Source of the DNA: Blastocystis hominis
Taxonomy: Eukaryota; Sar; Bigyra; Opalinata; Blastocystidae
Length of the DNA: 64,000 nucleotides
Direction: 5' to 3'
Assembly (NCBI RefSeq): GCF_000151665.1
Contig: NW_013171818.1
Coordinates: 495,308 to 559,307 of the forward strand
Every line of letters starts with the position of its first letter. Position 1 is the stretch's first letter. The position numbers and the translations under genes are program-made. The notes beneath the pieces are model-generated. The model was not told the origin of the DNA and ran no database searches. It worked only from the letters and a program-made list of their open reading frames with translations. Below are positions 9,893-23,400 of this stretch, piece by piece.

Positions 9893-12068
9893 TTACCACT
9901 TATAAAACTTTCTTGGATATTCACAACACACTCGAGTTGGTTTCACACTCCTATAATTCGTATTCAGCTCCCTCTGGAACTGACTATACACATTCCGCAT
10001 GTCACTTTTATCTCCCTTCAAACTGCTCAAATAATTCGTCCTAAACTTCGAATCCGGGTGCGGCAAATCCATCGCGAACGCGTTCGCCGCGATATAGAAC
10101 CGGTACCCCGCGGCTCTCAAGTGCTCGAACAGCTGCACCTTGTTGTACCCGTAATTCACAAACCGCTCGTCGAACAGCGGCGTCGTCGGCGCGTACCGCA
10201 GCAGCACGTACGGCTCTTGGAAGTCCGTGAGGAAGCAGCGCACCTGCACGAACGGGATATCCGCGGGGATGGTGAACCAATCGGGAAGGACGTAGAGCTA
10301 CGCGTGAGGCGATTCCCGCGGGAGTACGTGTGTGCGGATGCCGGGCTTGGAGGAGAGACAGGCCTTGGCGTAGAGACAGGCCTCGAGCGCGGTTTTGTTG
10401 GAAGGAAGGTGCTCGAGAGCGAGGAGAGCGCAGTCGTAGAAGGACTTGCAGCGATTGAGGACTTGCTTGCGGTCGAAGAAGAAGACAGGGAGGATGGCGG
10501 CGACGCGGCCGTCGCGGAGCGAGGGCGGGAGACGAAGCAGCTCGCGGTAGGTGTTGGGAGAGGGCCAGAGATCCATGTCGAGGACTTGGAAGTGCGTGGT
10601 GCGGATGTTGCGGATCGCGAGGTTGCGGAGAAGATTCACGGGGAAGAACCCGCGCTGCGGCATTAAATAGAGCAGCGTGGTGAGACGGGCGGGCAGGAAG
10701 TGCGTGTTGAGATAGTCGATGAACGCTTTCTCCTCGCTCACCACTCCGTTGAACACAATCACCAGCGGACTAGCCAATCAGATCCTCCAAAACATCCACA
10801 CCCTTCCCACCGGTATAACAGCTGCGTCAGCACCGTCAGACGGTCCCGCGTCGTCACGCACACTCCCGTCACGTCGAACGGCGCGTCTTCCGCGGGAAAC
10901 CGGTCTATCTCTCACGCACTCCCCGCGGTTCTACAGAACGTGGAGTTGTAGATGGTGAATTCCTCGCGGTTCCCCGCGAATTTCCGCAGAATCAGCGCCG
11001 ACCCGCCGCTCACGCGCAGCTCGAAGGGCGTTTCGACTTTGCAGCCGTCGCAGCGCGCCGGAGAATCGGCGGAGCGCCGCACGAAGCGGCGGAGAAGCCG
11101 GGAGCGGCGCTTGGTGTCTTCGCGGTAGCGCCGGTTCATCTCGCGACTGAGCTTCGCGTTGATGCTTTTGCGGTAGTGGGACTGGGCAGTGCCCGAGAGA
11201 GCGTTGAGCGTTTCCCACTGCTTGGCGGAGATGATTCCCGCGGTAGGGTTCTCCTGGAGGTACGCGGAGAAGTTCTGGTAGAAGGGGAGCAGTGGCTTGA
11301 AGTCGCTGGCGAGGCTGCGTAGCGTCTGGCGCTCGCCGTCGATCATGCGCTTGCGCGCGCTCCAGAGCTGGCCGTCGCTGACGTGGTCCCGCGGGTAGTA
11401 GGTCTCGTTGTCGCTGGCGTACTTGGCGAGCTTGACGTAGCGGTTGGTGAAGCGGAAGCGCTTGCTGAAGCGGGAGAGGGCGATGTCGCGCACTTCGGGG
11501 ACGGATTTGGAGAGCGCGGTTTGCTCTTCGAGCGTGTCGAAGGAGGAGTCTTCGAGGGCGGAGCTGTCGGGAACGGAGGAAGGAGAAGGAGAAGGGGAAG
11601 AGGAGGGAGGAAGGTTGGTGTTGAGTGTTTGTTTGACACGTTTGTTGGATTCTTGAAGCGGTTTGGTGAGATGGAGGGGTTCTTCTTTGGTGGAAGCATG
11701 GAGGATGGCTTGGGATTTTTCTTCTTTTTCTTCTTCTTCTTCGTCGTCGTCTCCTTTTTCTTCGGTGTTCTGATCTACAATTTGCGAATCTTCGGACTCT
11801 TCAGATTGAACGACAACCGATTCTTCATTCATGGAATCTGCAGATTGCGATGAAACCAAAGAAGAAGCTTCAGAAGAAGCTTCAGAAGCGACAGAATCAC
11901 GAGTGAATGCCTCTGTGAACGTCGACAAGGAAAGGATAGAATTAATGGTCGAATGAGGTACTTGAGAAGGAGAAACCACAGAACGTTCTTCTCGGAGTTC
12001 CGAGTGTTGGATAGAGAAGAGAGAAGACTAGGGAATACAACATCGAAAACACATACACGTCCTTGCAT
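9893..12068 (-). CDS. GT49 (LARGE/B4GAT1-type) glycosyltransferase, 684 aa
   Basis: Family members add GlcA or Xyl to glycans in the Golgi from UDP-sugars. Five exons; introns 12028-12056 (29 nt), 10905-10934 (30), 10770-10801 (32) and 10298-10327 (30). Splicing restores the family's opening block (DVT...RDRL...L..RWEGP), then FFPVNLLRNLAI, the metal-binding VLDMDLWP (DMD near residue 467), and the C-terminal EPYVLLRY...DERFVNYGYNK and NAFAMDLPH. The first 350 residues are Ser/Glu-rich and not conserved. No membrane anchor is seen, unusual for a Golgi enzyme, so the start at 12068 or a missed 5' exon is uncertain. The fourth intron ends ACGCGTAG, as do three Brr2 introns. GC content rises sharply within this gene. 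Confidence 0.85.
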
Positions 12069-12305
12069 AGAGAAATGATGTAAAGTGACAATATTTGAAC
12101 TGAATATCTCTCTACATGAAACCACAATCCAAACCAAACAATTGGAAAAACAACACACACAAAACCAAAACGATGGTTATCAAAAGGCCCCTCTCAAGTA
12201 ACTGCATCGTTATGGAAATCGAGAACCCCAGGGAGAAAAAAAGTGACAATTTGCAGAAAACGCTTATCCCTCAGCATTCAAGCGCAATTCTGCTTTTGTT
12301 TTTAG

Positions 12306-15300
12306 TCAACAAACAATCCACTTTGTCTCCACTACATCGAATTCGATCTCCTGCTCCTGATCACACCCAATATACGCGTCCGTCATGAAATACAGCATCC
12401 ACGAATAGTGTCCCGGCTTCTCCGGCGCTGTGAACGCCAGCTGCTTGCTTCGGCTTCGCTCCAGGTCCACTTCCACGATGGACTGAATGGAGCTGTCCGT
12501 GGGATCCCCCAAAATCAACCACCAGGTCTGCCGCAGCTTCTGCGGGTAGTTCTCGCTACGCACCTCGGTGCTATAAGTCTCTCCCTCCTCCCCTGCATTG
12601 AGCTGCACGTTTAGCACCGCGTCCTGTCCGCAGCAGACCTCGCCTCCCTCCAAGGCTGCATTGACCTCGATGTCGGGATACGCGTCGCAGAACTGCACGA
12701 CGTCTTCGATTTCGCGCTCGCTGAGGCCCTCCAGCAGCTTGGCGCGCGCTGCGTCCTCCATGTCGAGGAAGTCGAAGATGCTGCTGACTCCCTCGCCGTC
12801 GAACGCAGCGGCGCGGTCTTTATCGAAGTGGGGCAGCTGCAGCAGTCGCGAGTCCTCGTTCCACTGCCCCTGCACGACCATCTGGCAGAGTTCGATGGCG
12901 GCGATCGCCGGCTTGAGCCACGTGTTCGTCGAGCACACGTTCACCATGCCCTGCGTGTCATTCTGCTTCGGCGAACCCACGTGGAGGAGGCGCACGGCGG
13001 TGGGGAGCAGCTGCAGCGTGTCGCGGCGCAGGTCGCTGGGGAGCGCGTCGCGGTTGAAGAAGCTCTGCAGCAGCACGTTGACCTTGCGGGACACGGGCGT
13101 GGAGTTCTCGACGACGTACTGCAGGTGGTTCGCCATGCGCTGGAGAAGCAGAGACTCGTGCTGCCGCAGCGGGAGCTACGCGTTATCGCGGAGAGAGAGG
13201 ATGAAAAAAACCTCTTCGAACTCCTCGGCGGAGGAGAGAATCTGCAGGAGCCCGCGGCGTTTGGTTTTGGCGGTGATGGAGAGCGAGAAGAGCTTCGTGG
13301 TCTGCACGCGGATGTAGAGATGCGCGCTCAGCACGCCCAGATTCAGCGGCTCCAAGGCCTGCTCGTCGATGGCCACCGCGCCCGCGTCCTGGAGGTCGGT
13401 GGCGGTGTTCTCGATGAGCGTGGAGAGGAAGTCGCTGAGCTGCGCGTCGCTGACGCCGTCGAGCGAGTAGAAATTGGGGTTCTGCGGGAGCCGGCGATAG
13501 AAGAAGAACCAGGTGAGCCACTCGATGGCGTCCTGCATGGAGGCGACGGTGTGGCTGGTCACGGCGGCGTTGAGCACGTCGGCGAGGTGCAGATGGAGCG
13601 TGCTCTCGACGGGGAGCGGCTCGAAGAGGAACTTGTTGAGGTAGTCCTTCTTGGAGATGTGCGTCATCACCACCGCCTTCCCGCTCGCGTATTTGCCGCC
13701 ACGCGAAGCAAACCCGATCATTTCGAGGAGATCCACGATGGGATAGTCCACGTAGCGGTGATCCTTGCCATCGTAGAAGCACGTGTCTAGCCGTAAAGCG
13801 TCCGTCGCATCGCTACCCATCACGATCACCAGCTGCGCGCTCCAGTCCAACTCCCAGCACAGCTCCGCGGTCGCCACCAGCACTTGAATGAAGTCGCGAG
13901 AGAACAACTCGCGCACCAGCCGAGCGTCCTCCTCGTTCATGCCCTACCTCTCACTCCGTTTCCACGTTTCCACTTTGTAGAAGAAGGCGACGCCCGCCGC
14001 GAGGACGGTCTTCAGCGCGGGGTCGACGACGCGGCTGAGCACTTCGTCCATCTGGTCCTGCGGAATGTGGTTGAATCGGCGCGGCTTCGACGTCGCGGAG
14101 ACGAACGTGAGGATGTCGATCGCGGTCATCTGCGCCTGCTTGCGCGAGGGAACGAACACCAGCGCCGCGTGGCCGCCCGAGAGCGCGGTGAGCGTGGAGT
14201 AGACGGGCTTGCTCATCGCGAGGAGGCGCGTGCCCGCGTGGTTGATGTCGAATCCCTGCACGCGGACCTGCACCGGATTCACCTTCACCGAGGAGTGGAA
14301 GCTGAAGAGCCCCTTGTCCACGTTCAGCCAGCCCGCCAGCGAGCGCGCGTTCGCCAGGCAGGCAGAGAGCGCGACGAAGCGGAACTGGATCGCGAAGCGG
14401 CTCTTGGGATCGGCTTTGGCCTGGGCTTCGAGGGCGCGGAGACGCGAGAGAACGGATTCTAAGAGATAGCCTTGCGCGCTGCCGATCATGTGGAGATGCT
14501 CCACGACCACCAATTTGATTTGCTAGCCATCAGCAACCCGCCTCTCTCTAAACCTACTTGGATCAGCTTCAAATGCGAGCCCGTGCACGTGTACGCGTCC
14601 ATGTGTTCCGGCAGCGACACAATCACATCGCACGTGCTCAGAGTCCGCGAATCTTCCTTCGGCTCGCCGATCATCTGCCCCACGCTCTTCCCTAACGGCC
14701 GCATCATCTCCGTCCATCGCTGCACATGGCGGTCGCACACCGCCTTGATCGGACACAGAACCAGCGCCTTCCCTCCGGGCTGCGTCGCGAACAGGCGGAA
14801 CATCGCCAGCTCCCCCACGACGCCCTTCCCGCTGCCGCTTCGTGCCGCCAGAAGCACGTTGGCGTCGCTCTCGTAGACCGTGCGGAGCACCTGCGTCTGG
14901 ATGGGGTTGAACACCGTCAGCGTGGACGCCAGCGCGGCTTCGAAGGCGGGGTTGTGCAGAGCCGAGAGCGGAGCGGGCTGCAGGTCGAGCAGCTCCGTGT
15001 GGGGCGGGAATTTCTCGGGGAGGATCAGCGAACGGAAGGAAATGAGGTGCGTGGTCTCGGCTTGGAGCCAGGTGTCGCTGATAATGCGGAGGAAGTACTG
15101 CGGAGGCATGGGGTCGAAGAGCGGGACGGTGAAGTTGACGTACTGCACTTCCTCGGCGTACTTGGCTTTGAGGAGCCAGTACTGATAGTAGAGAATCTTC
15201 TCGCCGTCGCCGTCCTCCACGATCAGATGGAAGCCTTGCGAGGAGCCGTGCACCGCCGGATCGTAGTTGAAATCGGCGTGCAGCGCCAGCTCCACCGACA

Positions 15301-18300
15301 GCATCGATCGCGTGATCGGGAGAATGATGGCTTCGGCTTGCAGACGCGGGATTTGGTGGATCATCCGCTCCAATTTCTTGCCGATATTTCGAACCTGCTC
15401 GCCCTTTCCGGACACCAGCTCCTCCAAATCGCCCGCGCTCATCTCGAAGTACCGGTCAAACGCGATGGGCTTGTTGTCCAGCTTCTTCAGCACGGAGGCG
15501 GGGAGCTTGTTGAACTACGCGTCACCATGCTTTTTCGATCGCTACTTGATGCAGCGGCGACTGCGTAGCCCACTGCTGGTGCGAGACCATCTTGCACAGC
15601 TCCAAGCAGCGCTGCGCGAGCGACGACCAGCCGCGCAGCAAAGCGATTTCGAAGAGTGCGCGCAGGATTCGCCCCGCGGACTACGATGGATCGGGTTTTT
15701 ATGGTTTGTCTGCCTACCTGTGTGATGTACACCATGTCGCACGCCAAGGCGAACTTCTCGAGCTTCACGTGGGAGATGTAGGCTTGCAGCAGCACGTTCA
15801 CTTTGGCGCAGGGATCGTCCACCGTCTCGCGGATCGGGATCGGGACCTTGTTCATCAGCATGTTCAGCTCGAGCTTCTCTTCGGGCCGAACGACGATCTG
15901 GCTGAACTCCGCGGAGCGGCTGAACAGATTGAACAGCTCGATCTCGGTCATGTTGGGCTTGAGATGCTCGTTGTAGGTCGCGACGGAAGGGTTGGTGATG
16001 TAGTAATAGGACGCGATGCGACCCAGTCCGGTGGATTCGAACAAACCCGCCTTCACGTCGTACTTGATCAGTGCGTTCTTGGCGAGAAGACTCGCCGCAC
16101 TGTGGATCAGATCCACGCGATACTGCAGCAAGGTGGGGTCATCGCGAAGCGAGGTCGCATCCACGCCGTACAGCGCGGGATTCTTCAGCATTCGGACGAA
16201 GAGGTACGTGTATCCGAGCCATGAGACCGCGTCGGCGACGTTCTGGATGGTTCCCATGACGATCTCCGCGTTCAGATTGTCCGCCAACCGCTTGATGAAC
16301 TGCGACTCGATCGGCAGCTGCGCGTTCATCAGCGAGAGATAGTACTGCAGCTCGGAGATCCGCGTGATGATGATGCCCTCGCCGAACGACTCGAACTGCG
16401 GGCGTCCGGCGCGCCCCAGCATCTGCAGAACGTCCTGCGGCGAGAGCTCGACCCACGCGGACTGCTCGGGCGAGTACATCTGCGTGCCCTTGATGATGAC
16501 CGTGTGCGCGGGCAGGTTCACGCCCCACGCCAGCGTCATCGTGGAGACCAGCACGCGGATGAAGCCCGCGGCGAAGAGCTCCTCGACCGCGGTTCGGTCC
16601 GCTCGGCAGAGTCCCGCGTGGTGGATCGCGAAGCCGGTGGGCAGCAGACGCTTCAGATCGTCGTTCTTGATCGAGTACTTCTTGACCTCGTCCTCCAGCT
16701 TCTTCCGCGCCATCTCGGACGGGAAGAACAAGTGGTGCTGGTCCTTCTCGACCGCGGTGTCCAGCAGGAACTGCGCGGTGCGCGCGGTTTCCTTCCGGCT
16801 GTGCACGAACACCAGCACCTGCTTCTTCCCCGCCTTCTCGATCACCTTCTCGTAGCAGATCTCGTTCATCAGCTTCATCCGCTTGAACGAGCTCTTCTCC
16901 TTGATCCCCACGAACTGCTGCGCCAGACCCACCGGACGGAAGCTGCTGTCGAAGTGGAACAGTCCCTTCGCGGGGTCCACGCGCAAAAAAGTCGCCACGT
17001 CCTCGAAGTTCGGGAGCGTCGCCGACAGTCCGACCAGTCGCACCATTTCCTGCGTCACCTCCACTTGGCGCACCGTTCGCGCGACCAGAGCTTCCAGAAC
17101 GGGGCCTCGATCGTCGTGCAGCAAGTGGATCTCGTCCAGAATGATCAGACGGACCAGCTGCGTGTAGGTCCGATCGCCGCTCTTCCGCGTGATGATGTCC
17201 CACTTCTCGGGCGTGGTGATGATGAGCTGCGTCGACGCGATCTACTTCGAATTCTCGCCCAGCACTCACTTCTTCCTTCGTCAAATTCACGTCGCCCGAC
17301 AGCTCGCGCACGGCGATATTGTACGGCTTCAGCTTCTACATCGCATCGCATCGCACGGCTTCGCCTACGCGTCCGAAACTATCCACCATCTCCTTCACCA
17401 GCGCTTTCATCGGCGCCACGTACACGATCTTGAACTTATCGCGGTCCACGCTCCCGTCTTCCCGCCGATGCAGCCACATCTCGTGCAGAATCGTCATCAG
17501 CGCCACGTTCGTCTTCCCAGCGCCCGTCGGCGCGCACAGCAGCATGTTCTCCTACGCGTCACGCCCCTGTCCGACGCACACCGAGCTCAGCATGGCGCAC
17601 TCGTACACCTCGCTCTGCACCAGATTCAGCTTGGAAACGCCCTCGAACCCGGGCCGGAACCACTCGGGCATTTCCTCCACGCTCACCAAGTGATGGCTGC
17701 TCAGATACTCCGCGTCGCCGTACTTGTTCGCCGCCGCGGGCACGTGGATCTCCTCCCAGCCGGGCTTCAGCACGCGGTTCGTCCCCTCCGGCAGGTGCAG
17801 CGCGTTCTTGCTCATCAAATGCCCGCCCGCCGCGAACTCCAGGCTGCGCAGATCCAGCTGCGCCCTCGGCTTCGGCACCGCGAGCTCCTGGCTCAGCGCC
17901 AGGCGCTCTTCCTCGCGCAGCGCCTCCTCGTCCGCCTTCTCGCTGTGCGCCTTCGGGCGGGGCGTTGCGCGCGTCGTGGCCAGCGAGTCGCCGCCGGAGC
18001 GCCACGCGCGCGTGGCCTGGCCGCCCTCCAATCGCTTGAGAATGGCGGAGCCGTTGAGAGAGGCGTCGCTGAGCAGTTCCTGGGCGATGGCCTCGCGCTC
18101 GGCGTCGCTGGAGGCGCGTCGCCAGCGCGTGACGAAGGCGATTTTGCCGCGGTTGGCGAGGAGCTGCTGGATGAGCGCGGCGTGCTCGACGCCGATGCAC
18201 TCGACCAGACGATCCTCGTCGCCGCGCTCGTCGCTGCTCTGCAGAATCGACAGCACTTCCTCCGCGATGTGCTGCGACTTCTCCGCGTCCGGCTCGTACT

Positions 18301-19223
18301 CGTGGATCTGCCGCTGCAGCCAGAACGAGTCGATGTCTTCCACGCGCAGCGAGCCCTCGTCCTCTTCCGTCTCCGCGGCTGTGCTCATAATCGTCCCGGC
18401 GTTCAGCGAGTCCGCAGCCTGCGAAGCCTCCGCGTCCGAAGCGTCGGAAGCGTCGGACGCGATCTCGTCGAGGATTTCCTCCTCGCTCTCCACGTCCATG
18501 TTGAACGTCATGATGTTGTCCTGCTCCTCGTCCATCGCTCCTTCGCGAGCCTCTCCGTCCGCGTCGAAGTCGGTGATTTGTTTCCCCAGTTCCACCAAAT
18601 TGCCGAAATCGCGCTCGTTCATCTTTCCGAGAATCGCCTCGCACCGCGCCTGCTTCTCCTTGAGCTCCTCGCTTTTTAAAATCGAGAGGATTTCGTTCGC
18701 AATATCGGCCAGGATCTCCTAGAGGGGACTCAAACAAAAGGAAACAAACATCGGATTCATCGGGATAATGTTTCGTAATGATTTGCAGTAGATTCGCGTA
18801 TTTGATCTCTGTGTCTGCGGTTTTCGGGTGATAGATCCGGCTATTATAGTCGTCAACCGCTAAAACGCTTTTCACATTGGGATTCAAACTCACCCCAACG
18901 CGTCTTCGTTTCTGAACAACCGTCTCAGAGAGCATCTTTTCACGTTTTCTAGAAGCATTATTCATACACAACAACCCCAAACCGTTGTTCTTGGCGTTCT
19001 TTCCGTTTCTTTAATTCGTCTGACTGTGTTATCGCACGGTCTCCCATCTTTGGTATTTTTCGACCGGCCAAACTCTCTGCAGCTCCCGTTGGAACATTAC
19101 GCTCTCGCGGGCGCTCCCGATCGGCTTGTGTGACTTGATTTGCATTCTACTCGGTGATTCTCATTCAAAAGATCCAACGTTTGCGTAGGCAAACTGGCGC
19201 TCTTTGATCGCTCGTTCAGCCAT
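12306..19223 (-). CDS. BRR2: Brr2-type U5 snRNP helicase, about 2,185 aa
   Basis: Unwinds U4/U6 snRNA to activate the spliceosome. Eleven introns: 19147-19178, 18949-18982, 18719-18749, 17552-17581, 17336-17368, 17242-17269, 15681-15717, 15515-15545, 14523-14557, 13944-13973, 13176-13211 (28-37 nt, all ending TAG). The N-terminal exon keeps the Brr2 signature ...[13 protein letters not shown]...PTGAAESL...MGDR. Cassette 1 is complete: APTGAGKT near residue 522, DEIH near 633, SATLP, LGRAGRP. Cassette 2 is degenerate: GSGKG instead of GSGKT near 1377 and VEHLH instead of DExH near 1480, as expected since it is a non-catalytic regulator in other eukaryotes. Two Sec63 units follow the cassettes. 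The start ATG at 19223 is the only one that yields the conserved N-terminus. An encoded TGA lies inside the octamer TGTTTGTT, so the real stop may come from poly(A) after GAG ACA AAG T. Confidence 0.95.
12308..12315 (-). terminator. TGTTTGTT motif overlapping the Brr2 stop
   Basis: The octamer ends at the T of the encoded TGA (12306-12308). Cleavage 4 nt upstream of it would leave AAG T, completed to TAA by poly(A). This removes three residues encoded by the motif itself. Confidence 0.5.
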
Positions 19224-20469
19224 AGTAAAGAGAAATTCTGTTTATGCGGAAGCTAAATATAAAAGAGAAGCAAAAATAGAAAACCGATCAAAACTAAGTA
19301 AGCAGAAAGAAATAGTTTGGTGAGAAAAGGTTAATGGATCAACGAATGGGTGGTTGTAATTGTGGTTTCAAGACGAGTGAGGAGAAGCGAGTTGGGAGTA
19401 CTTTTGAATGAGATGTGTAAAAATGGATAGTTTGTTGTAGGAGGTTGAAGGACTTCGTGGAATAAGGAAGAAAATGAAGGATTTTCTGTGGGAAAAGTAG
19501 AAAAGGAGGAAAAAGGGAAAACAGCGACTTTGATGGGATGATTGAAGTATGGAATAGTGGTAGAGGAATGAACAAGCAAGAGAAGGAATAAAGAAAGCAA
19601 AAAAGGCATTCTTTTGGTAGGTGGGAGACAATTCTAGTAGAATACAAAGTGGTGGGGAAACTATTAGATAATCGGCGGAATTCGCGTGATGTGCAAGTTT
19701 CCATTGTGTTATTTTGACAGATAGCATTCATATAAGCAAGTAGAAAGCGATTGATTCCTGAAAGGTTAGAAAAATGAGTGGAGTTTCTACTGATAGGAGT
19801 AGGATTGCTATCAACAGAGAGATAGAATCGGAGAATGCGAAAATGTAAAGGTTTTCACATAAAATGGAAATGATTACAGGAGGTGTAAACAAACGCGACT
19901 TTCGAATATGATGATGATGATTATGACTACAATTTGGGCTCATTCATTTAGATGTTGTTGGGACTGTGGATTTGAGACTGCCTGAATTCTCAAACATTGT
20001 AGATCATTACAGGAAATATTTACTTGAAGGAATGTTTGAAAATATACTATTTGAAGAATTGGAAATAGGATCGCTTTCTTCTGATTGCTCCAATCATTTT
20101 TGGTCTATGGGTCTGTTTTTTTAGATTAGTTCGTGACGTTAAGAACTCATCCAGTTGTGAATAAAAAAGAAAGAGATAGAAAACATCATTTTATATACTA
20201 GCAATTATCATGGCGCTTTTAGAGGAGAGCCGAAGATGGAATACAAGGGATCCATTCGAATTGATTTCTAGTATCTTTTGCATCATTACGATTATGATTT
20301 CCACTTATCATTCCACTCACCTCTCATTCAATAATACAAACTACTCTCGATTATTCACAAACAAACATTCTTTCAATCAATCAACCAATTAGATCAAATC
20401 AAATGAATGCAAAGAGTTTTTATTTCAAATACCTTGTTGTTATTTCTCTCCAAATTCGATATCACTCCT
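19224..20469. other. Intergenic region, 1.2 kb
   Basis: This lies between the Brr2 start and the end of the modular secreted gene. A minus-strand frame at 19331-19609 begins with a signal-peptide-like segment (MPFLLSLFLLLLVHSS), but the rest is low-complexity Thr/Ser/Phe/Pro and lies in a purine-biased stretch that keeps several frames open, so I do not call it. A short plus frame at 20210-20392 is also not credible. Confidence 0.4.
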
Positions 20470-23400
20470 TTAGATTTTATTTTTCAGCGAAAATGCATAG
20501 CCAGCGATTCCAGCATAGTTTGCATCTGTATCGCTCTCAGTGATCGGGATATTCATTTCCACATTTTCACAAGGCACCACATTGAATGTTACGGTCCATT
20601 TTTCCTCATCAAATCCTCGCATCACGCCATAGAGGGAAGGCTGGCTTGTAGCTCCCGTGTAAATATCACTTCCAGTCACAGCATTCGCAGTTCTCAACCG
20701 AACCAGATCAAGAGCCATCAGCACAATTACAGGGTTTCTTTCAGCAATAAGATTCTTTAAACCACTACGATTGGGCACTTCGTTGTACACGGCGTCAAAT
20801 CGAATGTTGGAATCCAAAACAGAGCAAATCTCATCTAGCGGCTTTCTCGTGTCAATCTCCGATTCTCTCTTCAATCCATTCTCCGACAAAAATCGAATGA
20901 TACTACTGGGAGACACATTGTTCGGACTCACTTCCATCGACCTGAGCAAACAGTGGTAAAGATAATAGAAAGATAACTTCTCATAGTTTCCAGATTGTTG
21001 CAGAGCCGCTTCGGCTGCAATGATCGCTGCACTTGCCCATGACGTCGCAACAGGATTCGAAATCGAATGGTTTCTGAAATTGTCACACATATCACGAACA
21101 TAAAAAGTGTTCATTATCGGACTCGCCACCATCCCAGCAGGCTCAGCAAAGGAACCTTGACCCGAATACTTCACTCCCAAATCCATCATTTCTTGTAAGT
21201 CATCTTCTTGGAAATCCGAAAGAATCGAGAAACTCATTGGGTAATTGCGATATCTTGCCTTTTCGTGGATTTCCTCACACGATTTCTTGTAGTCTTCATA
21301 GTGGGACCTACACATCATTGAACTATATCAAAAATGTACGAGATATACTCTTCATTTTCCTGATATTCCTTGGGCTCATAATCGTTCAAATATTGCTCAT
21401 AGCCTGGGAGTCCACACGAATACAACCGATCTTTTCTCTTCACTTCGATTCGAATCGTCGTGGATACCACACTCACTTGATTCCTTGCAAAAATCGTGTA
21501 CGATCCTTTTTCAGACACCTTCGTGGGCGTACCTGTGATCTCTCCCGTCTTTGCATTCAATGAGAGTCCCGCAGGAAGAGAAGAGCTGGCATCCATATAG
21601 AACTCATCGACAATGTTGCTATAGGTAGGACTTGGAATGTAGCTCGATCTTCCTTTGAATAGAATGAAGGTGCCAACATTGATGTACGCATAATTTTCGA
21701 TCTTGTTCAGAATATAGAACTCATCTTGAATATCTCCCAGTTGTCCTCCTGAGCAAATTCGATAGGAGAATCCTCTATATCCATATCCACAACTTACAAC
21801 AGAAATCTCGCTTTCTCCAACAGATGGATAGTTCTCGAGTCCAGGACACATTTCTCGTCCCTCATTCTGGTCATACTGAAGAATAAATGAACTGATATCA
21901 GCGAGGGTGTTTCCATTCTTCGTCTCATATTTGAGCTGTTTAAATCCATTTCGATTCATGGGAATACGCCAAGCATTCCGTTGATTACCGTTTAAGGTTA
22001 TTGAATCAAGTTCGAGCAAGGGGTTATAACTACTTGTGTCTAGTTCAGCAGCATAGAGAACAAACCCATAATTAGGAATGGGACTTGATGCTTGAATACC
22101 AAAACTATTGAACTTGCTATTCTCCAAGTTATCAATTTTCCACTCAACAAAAGTTTGTGAAGAGTATGGATCGTCCAAAAAGGTAAAAGGAACCAGGTCG
22201 AACAACGGTTCAAAATTCTGTTGTTGATTTTCGTCAACATCACCATTTTCATCCACAATCGAATAGGAATCAGTCAGGATCGAACATTCATTCACACCAA
22301 ATACGCCAGTAGCATCGAACACAACAGGGTCAGAGGCTGATTCGTATTGAGAACGATGGATTTCAAAGGCTACTTCATTCTTACCAGTGAACTGACCAAC
22401 CATAGGCAGAATAACATGGAACTTGGAGAAAGAATTCGCATCATGCATTGTATCGCCCATCGTTTCCGCTGTAAAATCAGCTCCAAGGTTGAAACGAGCC
22501 ACCAGAAAACCATTATAGTAAGCGGCCACTCCTCCGACATATTTGATGCGAACGTTCAGCACACGATACCTAGAAGCATCAGGTATATTCAGCTCTTTAC
22601 GGATGTAGGTAGTGACCTTTTCATTCGTCCCAATTTCAGTTGCTTTCTTCGAAACCCAAGCAGAATCATCAAAAGCCAAATAATACCAGTTTTCCACAAA
22701 TTCATAGCTAATCTTCCAGTCAGAATATTCAATTTGGAAGGGTAGGTAGGCAGAGAATTGGGTGGATACAGACGCCACTCCATCAGGCACTTGGCCCATT
22801 TCAAAAATCATGAGATCCCGATCTACAGCAAGATAATAGCCAGCCTCAGCACCCCAGCCATTCTGATTCAAATCCAGTAACTCGAGAGTGTATATTCCAT
22901 TTTCCAAGCAAACATCCTTGTAGATCATTGTGGAGGCTTCAGAGAAACCTTGCCCAGTGACAATCGGATCTTGACTAAAATCACTATAAATCTTGTAGGA
23001 AATATCCTGAGGATAGCTATCTGTACGGATAATCAAAGAAATAAGAGAATGATGGCCTGTACATTCCGCAACAATGAGACTAAATTCAGTGCTTTCCATT
23101 TCTCCTGTCATCTTATATGCACTGATCGTATATACAGTTTCAATAGCCGATTCTAAAGATGAACCAGATATCACACCAGTTATAGGATCAATTGTTAGAC
23201 CATTTGGAAGATCAGGATTCACACTGAAATCATAATAGTATTCAGAATTTGGATACATATCTTCTATTCTTTCATATTTGTAAATAGTCAGGGAATCAAA
23301 TCCATAATCAAGAGCAGGAATATCAAATGATGTATATACCAATTTCAAATCCAATGTTCCTAATTTCCATCGACAAGAATTCGAATCACCACTACCAAAA

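Noticed and set aside
10000-18700. Long antisense open frames opposite GT49 and Brr2
   Set aside because: GC-rich codon use on the real strand keeps the opposite frames open; their products are Arg/Ala/Val-rich with no motifs.
19331-19731. Small secreted protein with a signal-peptide-like start
   Set aside because: Three overlapping frames are open at once in a purine-biased stretch, and the mature part is low-complexity.
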